Assembly (NCBI GenBank): GCA_013115135.1
Contig: JABANP010000265.1
Coordinates: 1-64,000 of the forward strand
Direction: 5' to 3'
Origin: Perkinsus olseni
Taxonomy: Eukaryota; Perkinsozoa; Perkinsida; Perkinsidae
DNA: 64,000 bases
Below, piece after piece: positions 35,501 to 45,345 of the stretch. The notes beneath the pieces are model-generated. The model saw nothing but the letters and a program-made list of their open reading frames with translations, ran no database searches and was not told where the DNA came from. Made by a program: the position numbers and the translations under genes. Position 1 is the stretch's first letter. Every line of letters begins with the position of its first letter.

Positions 35501-35655
35501 TCCCACAGCTCCGGGTGCTGCGTGGCCAGGACCGCTTCGTCTACACTGGCGAGGCCGAGGTTGAGGCAGTATGTCGTTTCCTCGACCACTTGCCACCCCC
35601 AGTGAATGTCAAGATACCCCCGCCATCCAAAGGGAAATCAATCGGTCGCTTCTGA
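32593..35655 (+). CDS. GNAT acetyltransferase / coiled-coil / thioredoxin-like fusion protein
   Basis: Four exons, 32593-34149, 34231-34347, 34392-34547 and 34735-35655, all phase 0 with GT-AG introns of 81, 44 and 187 nt, give 916 residues. The frame of exon 1 runs on to a stop at 34188, but the strong GTGAGT donor at 34150 bypasses it. Residues 1-290 are two related-looking unrecognised parts (GDWIGLPTTAAIRVEGRKVN; later QMDGQVESAALLLCWKDG). Residues about 295-435 are a RimJ/RimL-type GNAT domain (RPTRELAEVVHTNVQANSFH, VVEYWLTRDACGKGLAQRMF, LDIHPDNTTSA); the acetyl-CoA loop reads R-D-A-C-G-K-G-L-A. Residues about 520-700 are Glu/Arg/Lys-rich coiled coil. The C-terminal 170 include FWLVLVVSSYQQACQGRRRM and a pattern like a thioredoxin fold without the C-x-x-C pair. 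Substrate unknown; the GNAT call is firm, the thioredoxin-like call tentative. Confidence 0.82.
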
Positions 35656-36115
35656 CGGACCATGCTCGTGGCGTCGCCGTCGGCAGAGTCCCTTGACTGG
35701 GCGATGTATACTTCTGCTGTTGTTGCTCTTGCCGGGACTCTCCTCGCCTGCTGCTCTCTGGGCGTGTCTTATTAGCGCTCCTCGTAGCATTTGCCACATA
35801 TGATACCGTGGCAACAGCGTTGGCTGTTGTTCACGCTGAAATACGCATCAGCATGCAACACGTCGTCGGTTTAAGGGTAACAAGCCGGCTTGGGTTTATA
35901 GTATAACGATGATCAAGCATAACAGGATGAGAGCATTCACTCTACCCGACGCGAGAGTAGTTGGGTGGGCATCCTGTTTACTTCTATATGGCTGTTTCAA
36001 CGACCCATTCGACATGTACTAAGGACCCCGCAACTACCTCCAAGAACACAGAATGCGTTAGAGTTGTAAGCCAGGCCACCGAACTGGTCACTGCGTAACC
36101 ACGCGATGAGGCCGT
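35656..36115. other. intergenic, kinesin promoter side
   Basis: No gene seen between the fusion gene's TGA and the kinesin ATG. Confidence 0.5.
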
Positions 36116-39100
36116 ATGGCAGAAGATGGTGATGTGCAGGTCATCCGCTGCCGGCCTATGTCCGAGCAAGAGCTTGCGGATGGTCGCACGCAGACGGTGG
36201 AGATGGATTCGGCGTACCACTTGGTTACCGTGTACAAGCCCACTGCAGCGGTGAGCGACTGAAAGTGCTCGGTAGTCTATGGGCGGTTATCAGGGCCAGA
36301 GCGAGAACCGAGAAATAGCGAAAGAGTTCACCTTCGATGCGGTGTATCCACCAGCGTCAAGCCAGTCCCAGATCTATGAGGAAGCGGCCTACCCTATCGT
36401 TGAGAACGTTCTTGAAGGATACAACGGCAGGGATCAACTTCAATCATCATCCTCTTTCGCGATCGATGTTCGTAGGGACGATATTCGCCTATGGACAGAC
36501 TGGTACAGGGAAGACGCACACCATGGTCGGGCCCTACTGGGGGCAAGAAGAGTAGGTCGGGCAGGGAAGGCGTGGCTGTTGATGTCGGATGCTGCTGCTC
36601 AGCCGATCAGCACGGTATGATACCGCGGGCTTTCGAGCATTTGTTTAAGAGCATCGATGAGAGCGGCGGACAGGAAATAAGTTACTTGGTGCGGGCTAGC
36701 TTTCTGGAGATTTACAACGAGGAGATCCGCGACCTGTTGTCGAAGAACCCCAAAGAGAAGTTGGAGCTCAAGGACAATCCGGTGAGAAGATTCCCCTGCT
36801 CGTGGTGGAGGAGCACGATTTAAAGCAGGACACCGGAGTCTACGTGAAGGACCTACAGGCCTTTGTTGTCAAGGGCGTTGACGAAATGCGCCAGGTCCAG
36901 TGTACCTCTCGTTGCACCCTCGAGCGGTTCTCCTGAGGTCTGAGCAGGTGATGGCAGCAGGGCAAAGGAACAGGTCGGTGGGCGCGACTCTGATGAACGT
37001 TGAGTCGAGTAGATCGCACTCGATCTTCACTATCACCGTAGAGACTGCGGAGATGAGAGCGGACGGTCAGGGGCACATACGGTGAGCCGCAACGAAATCG
37101 ATTGCATGTGACGGCCGCCGCGTCCTTGGCTCTCAATATTAGTGTTCACTGCGTCGGGTGTCAGGGTAGGGAAGCTGAATATGGTTGATCTAGCGGGCTC
37201 GGAAAGGCAGTCTAAGACCGGCTCAACAGGTAAGGACGAGCTTCGATGGATGTCGTCATCACTGTGCGCTCAGGCGATACGCTTAAGGAGGCGACGAAGA
37301 TCAACCTATCGCTATCGGCCCTCGGGAACGTCATCTCGGCTCTTGTGGACAGTCGGTCTACCTTCGTACCGTACAGGGACTCTAAGCTCACTCGACTGCT
37401 GCAAGTGAGCGCGTGCAGTGACTCATCCTTCTGGGCATACCTTTTTCGTAGGACTCCCTGGGTGGCAACACTAAGACTGTGATGGTGGCCAATATAGGTC
37501 CAGCGGACTACAATTACGACGAAACACTCTCAACCTTGAGGTGCGAAGCAGCGGCTGCTGTATTCTTCCATTCGGACTGGTTCCGGTAGGTACGCTCACA
37601 GAGCTAAATCTATCAAGAACAAGCCTCGCATTAACGAGGATCCCAAGGACGCCATGATAAGGGAGTTCCAGGAGGAGATATGTAACCTGTCACTACGGCA
37701 CGCGTATTCCACGTGCAAAGAAATCTCGTGGTGATCATCGCTGTGCGTCTATTCCCACTCACTGTGTATCCGGTTGGTCTTCGGAAGAGCTTGAGACCTG
37801 AGTGAGCGGCGTGGTCTTACTGGGACGAGTATGCGAGATTCGTTTTTGGTGGTCACACGGTGGAGCCTGCTGTATATCCTGTTCAGCGCGACTAAAGTCG
37901 CAGCTGGCGGTGCAGTCTGGCATGATGGCCGAGGGCGGTGGTTCAATCCCTCGCGAAGTAACCGTCGAAAAGGTCGTCGAGAAGGTGGGGATTTTCTGCT
38001 GATTATTGCGCTGGTTAGTTGGTGTCTCGTCCGACCATCGGCCATCTGTCAGTCAGGTCGTTCATGTTCACGGGCCGAGCGAGAAAGAGATCGAACAGAT
38101 CAAGCATAACATGGCTAAGGAGCAGCAGGAGGTTCACAAGAAGTTTGAAGAGTGAGCCCTTGGCACTGCCTTCCTCCTGAGTGATGGCGCTGATGGCTAG
38201 AGAGCGGCAAAAGATTTTGGCGGAGAAGACGAAGACGGAGCAAGAGCGGCAAAGCTTGCTGTCCGAACTCCAGCGGAAAGAGGTGAGACTTTTGGATTTC
38301 TAGTTGATTGTGGCCAGGAAACATCCACTCGCGTGCATCTGCCTGAGTGATAATCATATTTCTCGGATATTGCTATTTCTAGGAGCAAGGAGAGAAGCAG
38401 CGGCAGCAGCAGGTGCAGTTGTTGGATAAATTGAAGCAGATGGAGGACAAGATGTTGATGGGAACGAAAGTAACTTGTACGAGTTCACTGCTCCCGTCCT
38501 GTGAACACAGCTGCGTGCCCTCGTTCCACCGGATCCGACCCGATGACTAAGATCTGGCGCCGCCCATCTTGCAGCCGGGAGATGGTTATCCTCACACCTC
38601 TAGCATAAGCTTTCCTAGTTCTGGCTCCTACCGTCCCCTTAGCTCTCTGGGAGACTAACTTCTATATTATGCTTCTGGCCTCTTACGGTCGGTTTTGCCT
38701 GAACTCAGGTTATCCAGCAGGCAGCAGTTCAAGAAAAAGAATTGAAAAAAGCAAGACGGGCGCTCGAGAAAAAGAAAGAAGACGAGGAACGAATTCGCGC
38801 CAAAGTCCGACGCGAGGCTGGTGGATCAAACTCGACACTGGCGGACTGCTGTTTTTAAGACCCGCTGCTTCAGGTTAAAAGATCAAGAGGAGGAGCGCCT
38901 TCTACTAGCAGAGAAGTACGAGGCAAAGGATGGTCAAGTTCTCAAGCTCACAAACAAAGTGAGATCTACCACCTCGCTAAAGTCTCACAGGCCGTCTGTT
39001 GCCTCCAGTTGGAGAAGCTCTGGCATAAGTATAAGAACGCTAGCGCGGAGGTCGATGACCTGCAGAGGTAGGGATGTGCTTTCGTGCAGCGAGAACTCCC

Positions 39101-39967
39101 TCAGGAAAGTGTGGTCGTTCATGGCTCAGGGAATTCCAACAGGAGAGAGAAGATATGTTGGAGTCCATTCGAGCGTTGAGCAAGGAGCTCAAGCTCAAGT
39201 CACTCGTGATCGACTATTTCATCCCTCCAGACGAGTACGTTTTGCTGCATCCGAAACACGCCGGTGGAGAGTCTCATCCGGGAGTGCTTGTTAGGTACCA
39301 AAGAATAGTGGATCGTGCTCAGTATGATCAAGTGGAGGATTCTTGGGAGATCAGCCACATGGAGATAGCTGGCAATGCCCAATCGAAGCGACCTGGATCG
39401 GCTCTCGGGTTCAAACGACCGACGGCAGAGTTCACGCGGGTTGCTCGGCAGCACTCGGCTGACCCTAGGTGAGGTTCGCGATTCCGGGCATTGCCATCCT
39501 GTAGTCAGTTCGCGGCAGTTTTGGGCGCCTTCGTCTTTTAGATTCCGAAGCGAGGGAATCCTGCAGACCGACTTGTTGCCCACTGAGCGTCTCACACAAG
39601 CTGGCGAAGTCGACCCTTCCCAACCGATGAACAATGAAGTGCTCAGCGCCATACGGAGTGGTGAGGAGGGAGCCCATTCCTCCTCATTGCCTTGTACTTG
39701 CCTGCCAGGCCTCGATGAGAACGACTATGTCCCCAATGCGAGCGTCCATTTCTCGTGAGCGAGTCGTGGTTGATACTACTCGGAGCTTCCTCGTCACCAG
39801 GTACGCCGAAGTGACCGGCGAACGGCCCCGATCGGCGAATCGGTCCGCACCTCGACCACAGAGTGGCACACGTCGCCCTGGTTGGTACCGTTGCCTCTTT
39901 TTTTGGTGCCCTGGTCACATCCTCAGGCACGGCAAGTCGTCATGGGAGGACTGGGGTTCTTAGATGA
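36116..39967 (+). CDS. kinesin-2 motor subunit (KIF3/FLA10 type), 21 exons
   Basis: Heterotrimeric kinesin-2 drives anterograde intraflagellar transport. Exons: 36116-36250, 36294-36426, 36476-36552, 36611-36781, 36829-36894, 36948-37081, 37165-37229, 37274-37404, 37452-37540, 37590-37681, 37887-37984, 38057-38151, 38201-38282, 38383-38469, 38709-38820, 38882-38958, 38991-39067, 39130-39468, 39542-39754, 39801-39880, 39927-39967: 2394 nt, 797 residues. Motor motifs are complete: [14 protein letters not shown] (P-loop), [11 protein letters not shown] (switch I), DLAGSER (switch II), [17 protein letters not shown], then [13 protein letters not shown] Glu/Lys/Gln coiled coil leads to [17 protein letters not shown], diagnostic of KIF3, and a basic tail. 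Intron 2 is GC-AG; intron 3 needs a non-canonical join (see findings). A flagellated stage is implied. Which of the two motor subunits this is cannot be told. Confidence 0.96.
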
Positions 39968-40042
39968 CATGCTTCGAGAAGCCATGACGCGTCTCAGACG
40001 ATTAGTGTCCATTCAAGAGGTTACATAGTAGTTGAGTTTGGA

Positions 40043-40122
40043 TGATGCCGAGTGCCGGGGTCGAACCTGGGTGTCAGGCCTCTGCATGCAAGATGCCCGA
40101 AACCGTTTCGCAATCGCGCCCC
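40043..40122 (-). other. tRNA-like sequence with a B-box-like motif
   Basis: On the minus strand this reads GGGGCGCGATTGCGAAACGG at its start and CCCAGGTTCGACCCCGG near its end. The second resembles a pol III B box and T-loop. The acceptor ends do not pair, and neither the T stem nor any anticodon arm folds properly, so it is not a working tRNA. It may be a decayed tRNA or the head of a tRNA-derived short element, lying between the kinesin and Kelch genes. Confidence 0.35.
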
Positions 40123-40214
40123 AGTGACTATAACTGTTGGCTGCGCTCAACACTCTCAGCAATGAGTAGAAGAGTAAGGTCTAATTCGTCAGTATTGTTT
40201 GTGGACTCCTTGAC

Positions 40215-41928
40215 ATGGCCCGGAGAACATCGTCTGATTCCGAGCTCGTCGCCCGTCAACACTGGGAGTCCCTCGCCTGGACTGAGTACGACATGGACAC
40301 GAAGTTGAACGTGTTGAAGCAAGTTCTACCAGCGGACGTTGTTGAAGGCCCCGTTGCAAGGTCGCCGAGAACTACTTGTTCCGTGTCCGACATCTGGCCT
40401 TTGGCTCAGGTTCTTCTATCACAGTGAAGCAGTCCCCCACGTCTTGGTCATGGGTGGACGATCGAACCAGTTCACCTACCACGACGAATCCGTCCTCTTC
40501 GACACTTTCAACGAGCGATGGGTATTCTCTACTCCTATCCTCGAGAGGCCAACCGTCCCTTTCAGATGTCCGCTGGTCCTCTTCCTGAGGGGTTCAGTCG
40601 AGTCGGGGCTGGGTGCGCTACGCTGCTAGATGGACGTATCCTTCTGGTCGGCGGTTACACGGACAGTGTTACTAGCCCTACCGACAGATGCGACATGTAC
40701 GCATGTGAAATTTACAGTTCTCGGTAGAGCTTCTCAGATACGATCCCGAGACGGGCATGTGGTCTCCTGCAGCGCCGTTGTCCCTTGGCCGTTTCGGCCT
40801 TGGCGTCGCCACCATCGCTAACGGGTTCGTGTACGTCCGAGGGATGTAGCTGAGCTCGCCGTATCGAGATCTCCGGTAGATACGCTGTTGGTGGCAACAC
40901 AGGACTGCATGGCCCGACATCTGTTGTGGAGTATTACGATCCCGAAGGGGATGTCTGGCTACCCGCTCCGCCACACCACCAGTTACCCTATCCAACGGCG
41001 GGAGGGCGCCTTGTGGCGTCTCATGGAGGACTGATGTGAGTGGCATTTGATGTCAGGCAATCTGGATAAGACGATGTCCTTCAGGTTGCACGTGGTTGGT
41101 GGATGCAGTGATACCTTCACGGCTTCGGAGAACGTCCTTACTTTGGACCTGGTTGCGGATTTCGAACACTTGGAAAATTCCGCAGTGGGCGCTGGTGTCA
41201 TGGCGATGCTTCGGCCATCACGCTTCGTCTCAGGATGTGGCGTGAATCTTCCGCTCGTGACCGGCCGATGGACTGTCACTCACGAACTCAGAAGCCGGCG
41301 TGCTGCCGCTGCTGTCTGTGTGGACGACGATGATAACCTGTAAGCTAGCCCTCCCCATTCTGTGTTGAGCAGGATTACTGTAGGATTGTTTCTGGTGGAT
41401 TCACCGAGCCAGGCAGTGTCGAGCGGGAGCTTTCTACGGTAGAGGTTATCAACTTGAAGGACATTGAGGCTCAATCTCGCATTGTTGGTGACATGGCACA
41501 CAAACGAGGGGGATGTGAGTTCAGCGGGCTACTTCTATTTTCATCTCTGCGCCCATTTGCTCTCCTCAGGCGTCTCTGTTCATGTCCCGGGGATCGGTGC
41601 TGTCGTCGTTGGAGGCGAAAGTACCTTACATGGGTCTCCGTGCCGAGTGCCTCCTTCTCCCGATTTATTTGTCAACCACGAAGAAGAAGATTTGTGTCGC
41701 ATGGGCAGCCCACCTCGGCCACCGTCCCCCGGAAGCCAGTCGAGAACAACGTTGCAGGTGAGTTTGTTTTTATTCGCTTCCATATGACTCTTCATTCCTT
41801 AGAACGAACCTTTCACGCCTGTCCCTAATCGTCAAAGGCCCCGTAATGACAATGCCGATGACATCGTCTCACCCGTGGTACTTCCGACGTCTGAGTTGCG
41901 CTCGCTGCTATCTCTTCTCCTTCGATGA
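40215..41928 (+). CDS. Kelch-repeat beta-propeller protein, 9 exons
   Basis: Exons 40215-40360, 40425-40521, 40566-40667, 40718-40834, 40869-41035, 41085-41339, 41384-41514, 41570-41757 and 41803-41928 sum to 1329 nt, i.e. 442 residues, with every intron GT-AG and 34-64 nt long. Kelch blades are recognised by Gly-Gly pairs and a spaced Trp: VPHVLVMGGRSNQF and NERW; LLDGRILLVGGYTDS and YDPETGMWSP; ISGRYAVGGNTG and YYDPEGDVW; LHVVGGCSDTFTASENV; LIVSGGFTEPGSV; GAVVVGGEST. That is about six blades, enough for one propeller. No BTB, F-box or other partner domain is visible. The tail is Pro/Arg/Asp-rich. Kelch propellers are usually protein-binding platforms; the partner is unknown. Confidence 0.92.
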
Positions 41929-42374
41929 GATGGACTGTCAGATCGTGGGAGTCGGCAAGTGGTCCGTGCTGCCGCTCATGCCCGAAGAGCGTACTGCTGC
42001 AGCTGTTGCGGTCGTTTGGAAGTTGCCGAGAGGCTTCTTCTACAAACCGCTGGTAGATTTGCTCACCGTATAATTACTCTCACGTACACAAATATATGGA
42101 GCGAAGTAACCTGCTGGTCTCGCTCGTATACGTAAGGCATCTTGCATGAGCAGCAGTGAACATTTCCACTGTGATTTAAAGCCCGTTGTGTTGGTTGGGA
42201 ACATAAGGAGTAGTCTTTTCCACGTTGCAGCCCAGTTGTTACTACAGCTCCCTGGCAGCTGACTACCGTGTATCAGAGATCACTAATCATAAAGATGGGG
42301 TTAATGAGTTGTTTGCGATTTCCAACGTCGGTCTTGCCAAGGCGGTGAACGTGGGTAGATTTCGGGCGCTACCT
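41929..42374. other. Kelch gene 3' flank
   Basis: No gene seen. An open frame to 42073 carries on past the Kelch stop in another frame but shows no kelch motif. Confidence 0.4.
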
Positions 42375-43314
42375 GGGTAGGTATGCGGATCCTGATCCAC
42401 GGATCTGGACGATGATCCGGGGGCACCATTGATCCGGCTCCGTGAACCAGATCATACCAAGATCCGAAAAGTCCGATCCAGATCCCGCAATGACGATTCT
42501 GATCCGTGATTCTTGATCTTGAACCTTGATTCATGAGCCAGAATCTTGATCCACGATCCTGATACGCGATTCGTGATCCAGATTACGCGTGATCCACATT
42601 TTTGATTCTGATCCTTGATCCGTGAGACAAATTCGTGATCCGTGATTCGTGGATCGCGGATCTGAGAAATTCTCGGCCTCGTTGAGAAATTTCGGTGATT
42701 GTTTATGACTCAGCTGAGGGAGTCGACGGATCAGGTCCCGCGGATCGGAGCACGTAGGCCTTAGAATTGGGCACGGCTAGGTAAAATGGGAGTCTGGCTC
42801 TCTTGGCTCATTCGTCGCGTTTCGATCGGGGTCCGGCTAAACAGCCCGGCAGGTTAGGTCGTCGGTCAGACAAGCACACGTTCCGGGTTCTATCCTCACC
42901 GTTGACTATTCAAATTACTGATCTAAGACCCAGGGAGATCAAGGATCAGATCAACTTGAGGGTACCGCTAAGGAATGGCGCCGTAACAGGATCGGGCCTC
43001 TATAACACGGTAAAACAGAGTGATTCTGTGCGTGAGACGATTTTCGGATCATGCATTCGTACCTTTGAATGATTCGGATAACCTACTTTGATCCACTGAG
43101 CTAGTGGATCATGGAGTATTCTGATCCTCAAATATGAGATCCACGTGCGATCTGATCCATGGATAGTGATTCGGATACGTGGATCACCCACTTGATCGTG
43201 ATAAACGGTACTCGAGACAAATCTTAGGAATATAGTGGAAAGAATCAAGACCTGATCCATCCGTCTGATTTTTTTCTCAGGATCAGCCGTGGATCAGGAT
43301 CCGCATACCTACCC
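42375..43314. mobile_element. non-autonomous element with 28-bp perfect terminal inverted repeats
   Basis: The left end 42375-42402 (GGGTAGGTATGCGGATCCTG then ATCCACGG) is repeated exactly, inverted, at 43287-43314. The outer 300 bp on the left and 250 bp on the right are made almost entirely of GATCC/GGATC-containing words (variants of GATCCGTGATTCGTGGATC), so the arms can also pair with themselves. The middle (about 42680-43060) is ordinary sequence without a convincing gene. No clear target-site duplication is visible. It looks like a foldback or MITE-type DNA element of 940 bp with no transposase. Confidence 0.85.
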
Positions 43315-43672
43315 TGATCGTGTCGCCTAGCTTCGACCACTTGCCTCGTACGGTTAGACGAATTGATTGTGTGTAGTTATCAAGAATTGAGAACAAGTTG
43401 AAGGGAGCGGATAGGGTCGTGAAAGAGTGCGGCGCGCGCCCGTGGAGAGAAGAGATACTCTCGATTGGTTGGTTTGAATTCGGATCTAGCGCTAGGAGTT
43501 TGGAATCGCTTTGTGGGTGCATGAATGTAGAACCTTTTTCTATTCCTAAGATAGGAATCATATCCTTCTGATTGTCGGACTGTGACATAATCGCGCTATA
43601 CTGCTCACTCGCAAACTAAGGGACGCTTGATCGCTCGCATGCTCAAGCCAGCGAGTGAATGTGTATATTCCA
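43315..43672. other. spacer between the inverted-repeat element and tRNA-Phe
   Basis: No feature supported. Confidence 0.4.
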
Positions 43673-43745
43673 GCCCAGATAGCTCAGTTGGGAGAGCGCC
43701 AGACTGAAGATCTGGAGGTCCTCAGTTCGATCCTGGGTCTGGGCA
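43673..43745 (+). tRNA. tRNA-Phe (GAA)
   Basis: Full cloverleaf: 7-bp acceptor stem GCCCAGA/TCTGGGC, D arm GCTC...GAGC, anticodon stem CCAGA/TCTGG with loop CTGAAGA (anticodon GAA at 43706-43708), and T arm CTCAG-TTCGATC-CTGGG. The base after the acceptor stem is A. No intron, and CCA is not encoded. Confidence 0.97.
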
Positions 43746-44024
43746 TTTTGGTTTACGGAATGGTGTAAGTCCTCTTTTCTTGGACGGCTCGTACCCCTCC
43801 TTACCAAGATCGGACCTCGGTCGGAACAGTCGTCAGCCCAAGCGATGGTCATTATTGGAGAGCAATGAGAGTGCCCACGGATCCATCAAGAAATACTGCG
43901 AAACCTCCAATGAGGTATGATTGTGTGAGAGGGACAGGAGAACCGGAAGACAACTTTTGGAGGGAAGCACCGGGGCAATACGAAGGTTGGCGGCAACGAC
44001 CTTGTCCTCCGTTAAAACGTTTGT

Positions 44025-44096
44025 GTCGCTATCGTCTAGTGGTTAGGACGTCACGTTGTGGCCGTGACAACCCCGGTTCAAATCCGGGTAGCGACT
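44025..44096 (+). tRNA. tRNA-His (GTG), copy 1
   Basis: Acceptor stem GTCGCTA/TAGCGAC, D arm GTCT...GGAC, anticodon stem TCACG/CGTGA with loop TTGTGGC, and T arm CCCGG-TTCAAAT-CCGGG. All stems pair fully. CCA is not encoded. Identical in its mature part to copy 3. Confidence 0.97.
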
Positions 44097-44399
44097 ATAT
44101 TCCGAGCGAGTAAACTTCGTATACTCGCTCGAAGTGGAGTGTTTGGGTCACCTTTCGATGAAAGGCTTTCATGGATGTCTGGAGACTCACTCTGTGGATG
44201 GCAGTCCTATCTACAAGGAATGTCAATGCGATGCTTTTTACATAATGGATACTGAAATTGTTTCAGCGGAACGGTTTCGCAAGGCGGTGATAGCGCTCCT
44301 ACTGGATGTGGAAGGCCAATTGAAAAATTCTGTGGTGTGCTGCTGCAGTGATGAGCCCTCCGTTAGCAGTAAGACAGGGCTCGATGCCATCAAAACGTA

Positions 44400-44998
44400 A
44401 AACCTAGCTTCAAAATGTTCAGGGGAGTCCCCAAAAATAAAAACCAACCCTGACGCTGCGTGTTTGATCTGAGAATGGGCGCGTTAGTGACGCAACGACT
44501 CTCAGATCGTTGGCGTATGGCGGATAGAACAATCAGTTCCTGGGATACACGGGCTGCACGATGGCATAGCCTGGGACGGTGGATTCTGTAGTACAGAATG
44601 GTCTCCAATTTTCTCCTCTTCATACGATACCTATAAGACGAGAAACTGTCAGGGAATGCCTGATACGTACTCGCAGGCAGTGGCTGGCAGCGACTCTGGG
44701 CTCCTGTGACCGACCGTTACTGCACCCCACATCGCTGAGTGGATCCACCCGAGACATTCTGATCATCAGAAATTCTGATTCAGAATCGGATGACACCCTA
44801 GGAGAGGAGCGCTCGACAGCAGTGCCCTCTGTAGCGGGAATACGTTGATGCGACGGGATTCACTTTTTTGTCGCTAGGTCCAACACTATTTGCGTGATAT
44901 GGAAGATCGAAGCTGACTGCGACGGTTGAGGACGCGGCGTCAATATCACCCCCTAGCATGCTTAGCTGAAAGTAGACATTGGAAGCGCAAATACTCAT
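44400..44998 (-). pseudogene. decayed third MAPEG copy
   Basis: On the minus strand, just after a TAG acceptor near 44624, the bases encode RYRM and a basic stretch matching exon 4 of the intact genes downstream, but the frame then shifts: the Pro-Gly-Tyr-Ala-Ile-Val-Gln segment is in another frame. A weaker resemblance to the start of exon 1 (Met-Ser-Ile-x-Ala) is visible near 44998. No intact exon 2, with the conserved Arg-Ala...Glu-Asn motif, was found. It lies between tRNA-His copies 1 and 2. Confidence 0.55.
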
Positions 44999-45035
44999 AT
45001 GGGCCTGACGGGACTTGCTTGACGGACTGCATGGA

Positions 45036-45109
45036 GTCGCTATCGTCGCTAGTGGTTAGGACGTCACGTTGTGGCCGTGACAACCCCGGTTCAAATCCGG
45101 GTAGCGACT
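45036..45109 (+). tRNA. tRNA-His (GTG), copy 2, with a 2-nt D-arm insertion
   Basis: Same as copy 1 except that GTCTAGTGG reads GTCGCTAGTGG, adding GC in the D arm. The extra bases echo the GTCGCTA of the acceptor stem. Acceptor, anticodon and T arms are unchanged. It could be functional with an enlarged D loop, or a tRNA pseudogene. Confidence 0.8.
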
Positions 45110-45345
45110 TTATGATCCAAACTGTTTACAGCCATGATTCAGCCATTGGTCGATAGAGAACTACGAGGAAATGTCGAGCCGTTCTCGAAGAGCACCAACA
45201 CAGAGCTTCACAACCGATAGAGACGGAAACGGCTCCCCCAATCCGGTGTGAGCGTGCAAGCACAGAACAAAAACTACTCAAAAAGTCTGCGTAGGGCTAC
45301 TGAGGACGATGCTCTCTAGCCGGCTTGACACCAGGCTGGGGGATA

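Noticed and set aside
38821..38881. Second non-canonical (GT-CA) intron in the kinesin gene
   Set aside because: A GT-AG solution ending TTAAAAG gives the correct frame, so no anomaly is needed.
40410..40432. Ultra-short 22-23-nt introns (also considered at 9682-9704 and 24504-24525)
   Set aside because: In each case a normal 44-64-nt GT-AG intron gives the same frame with a better acceptor.
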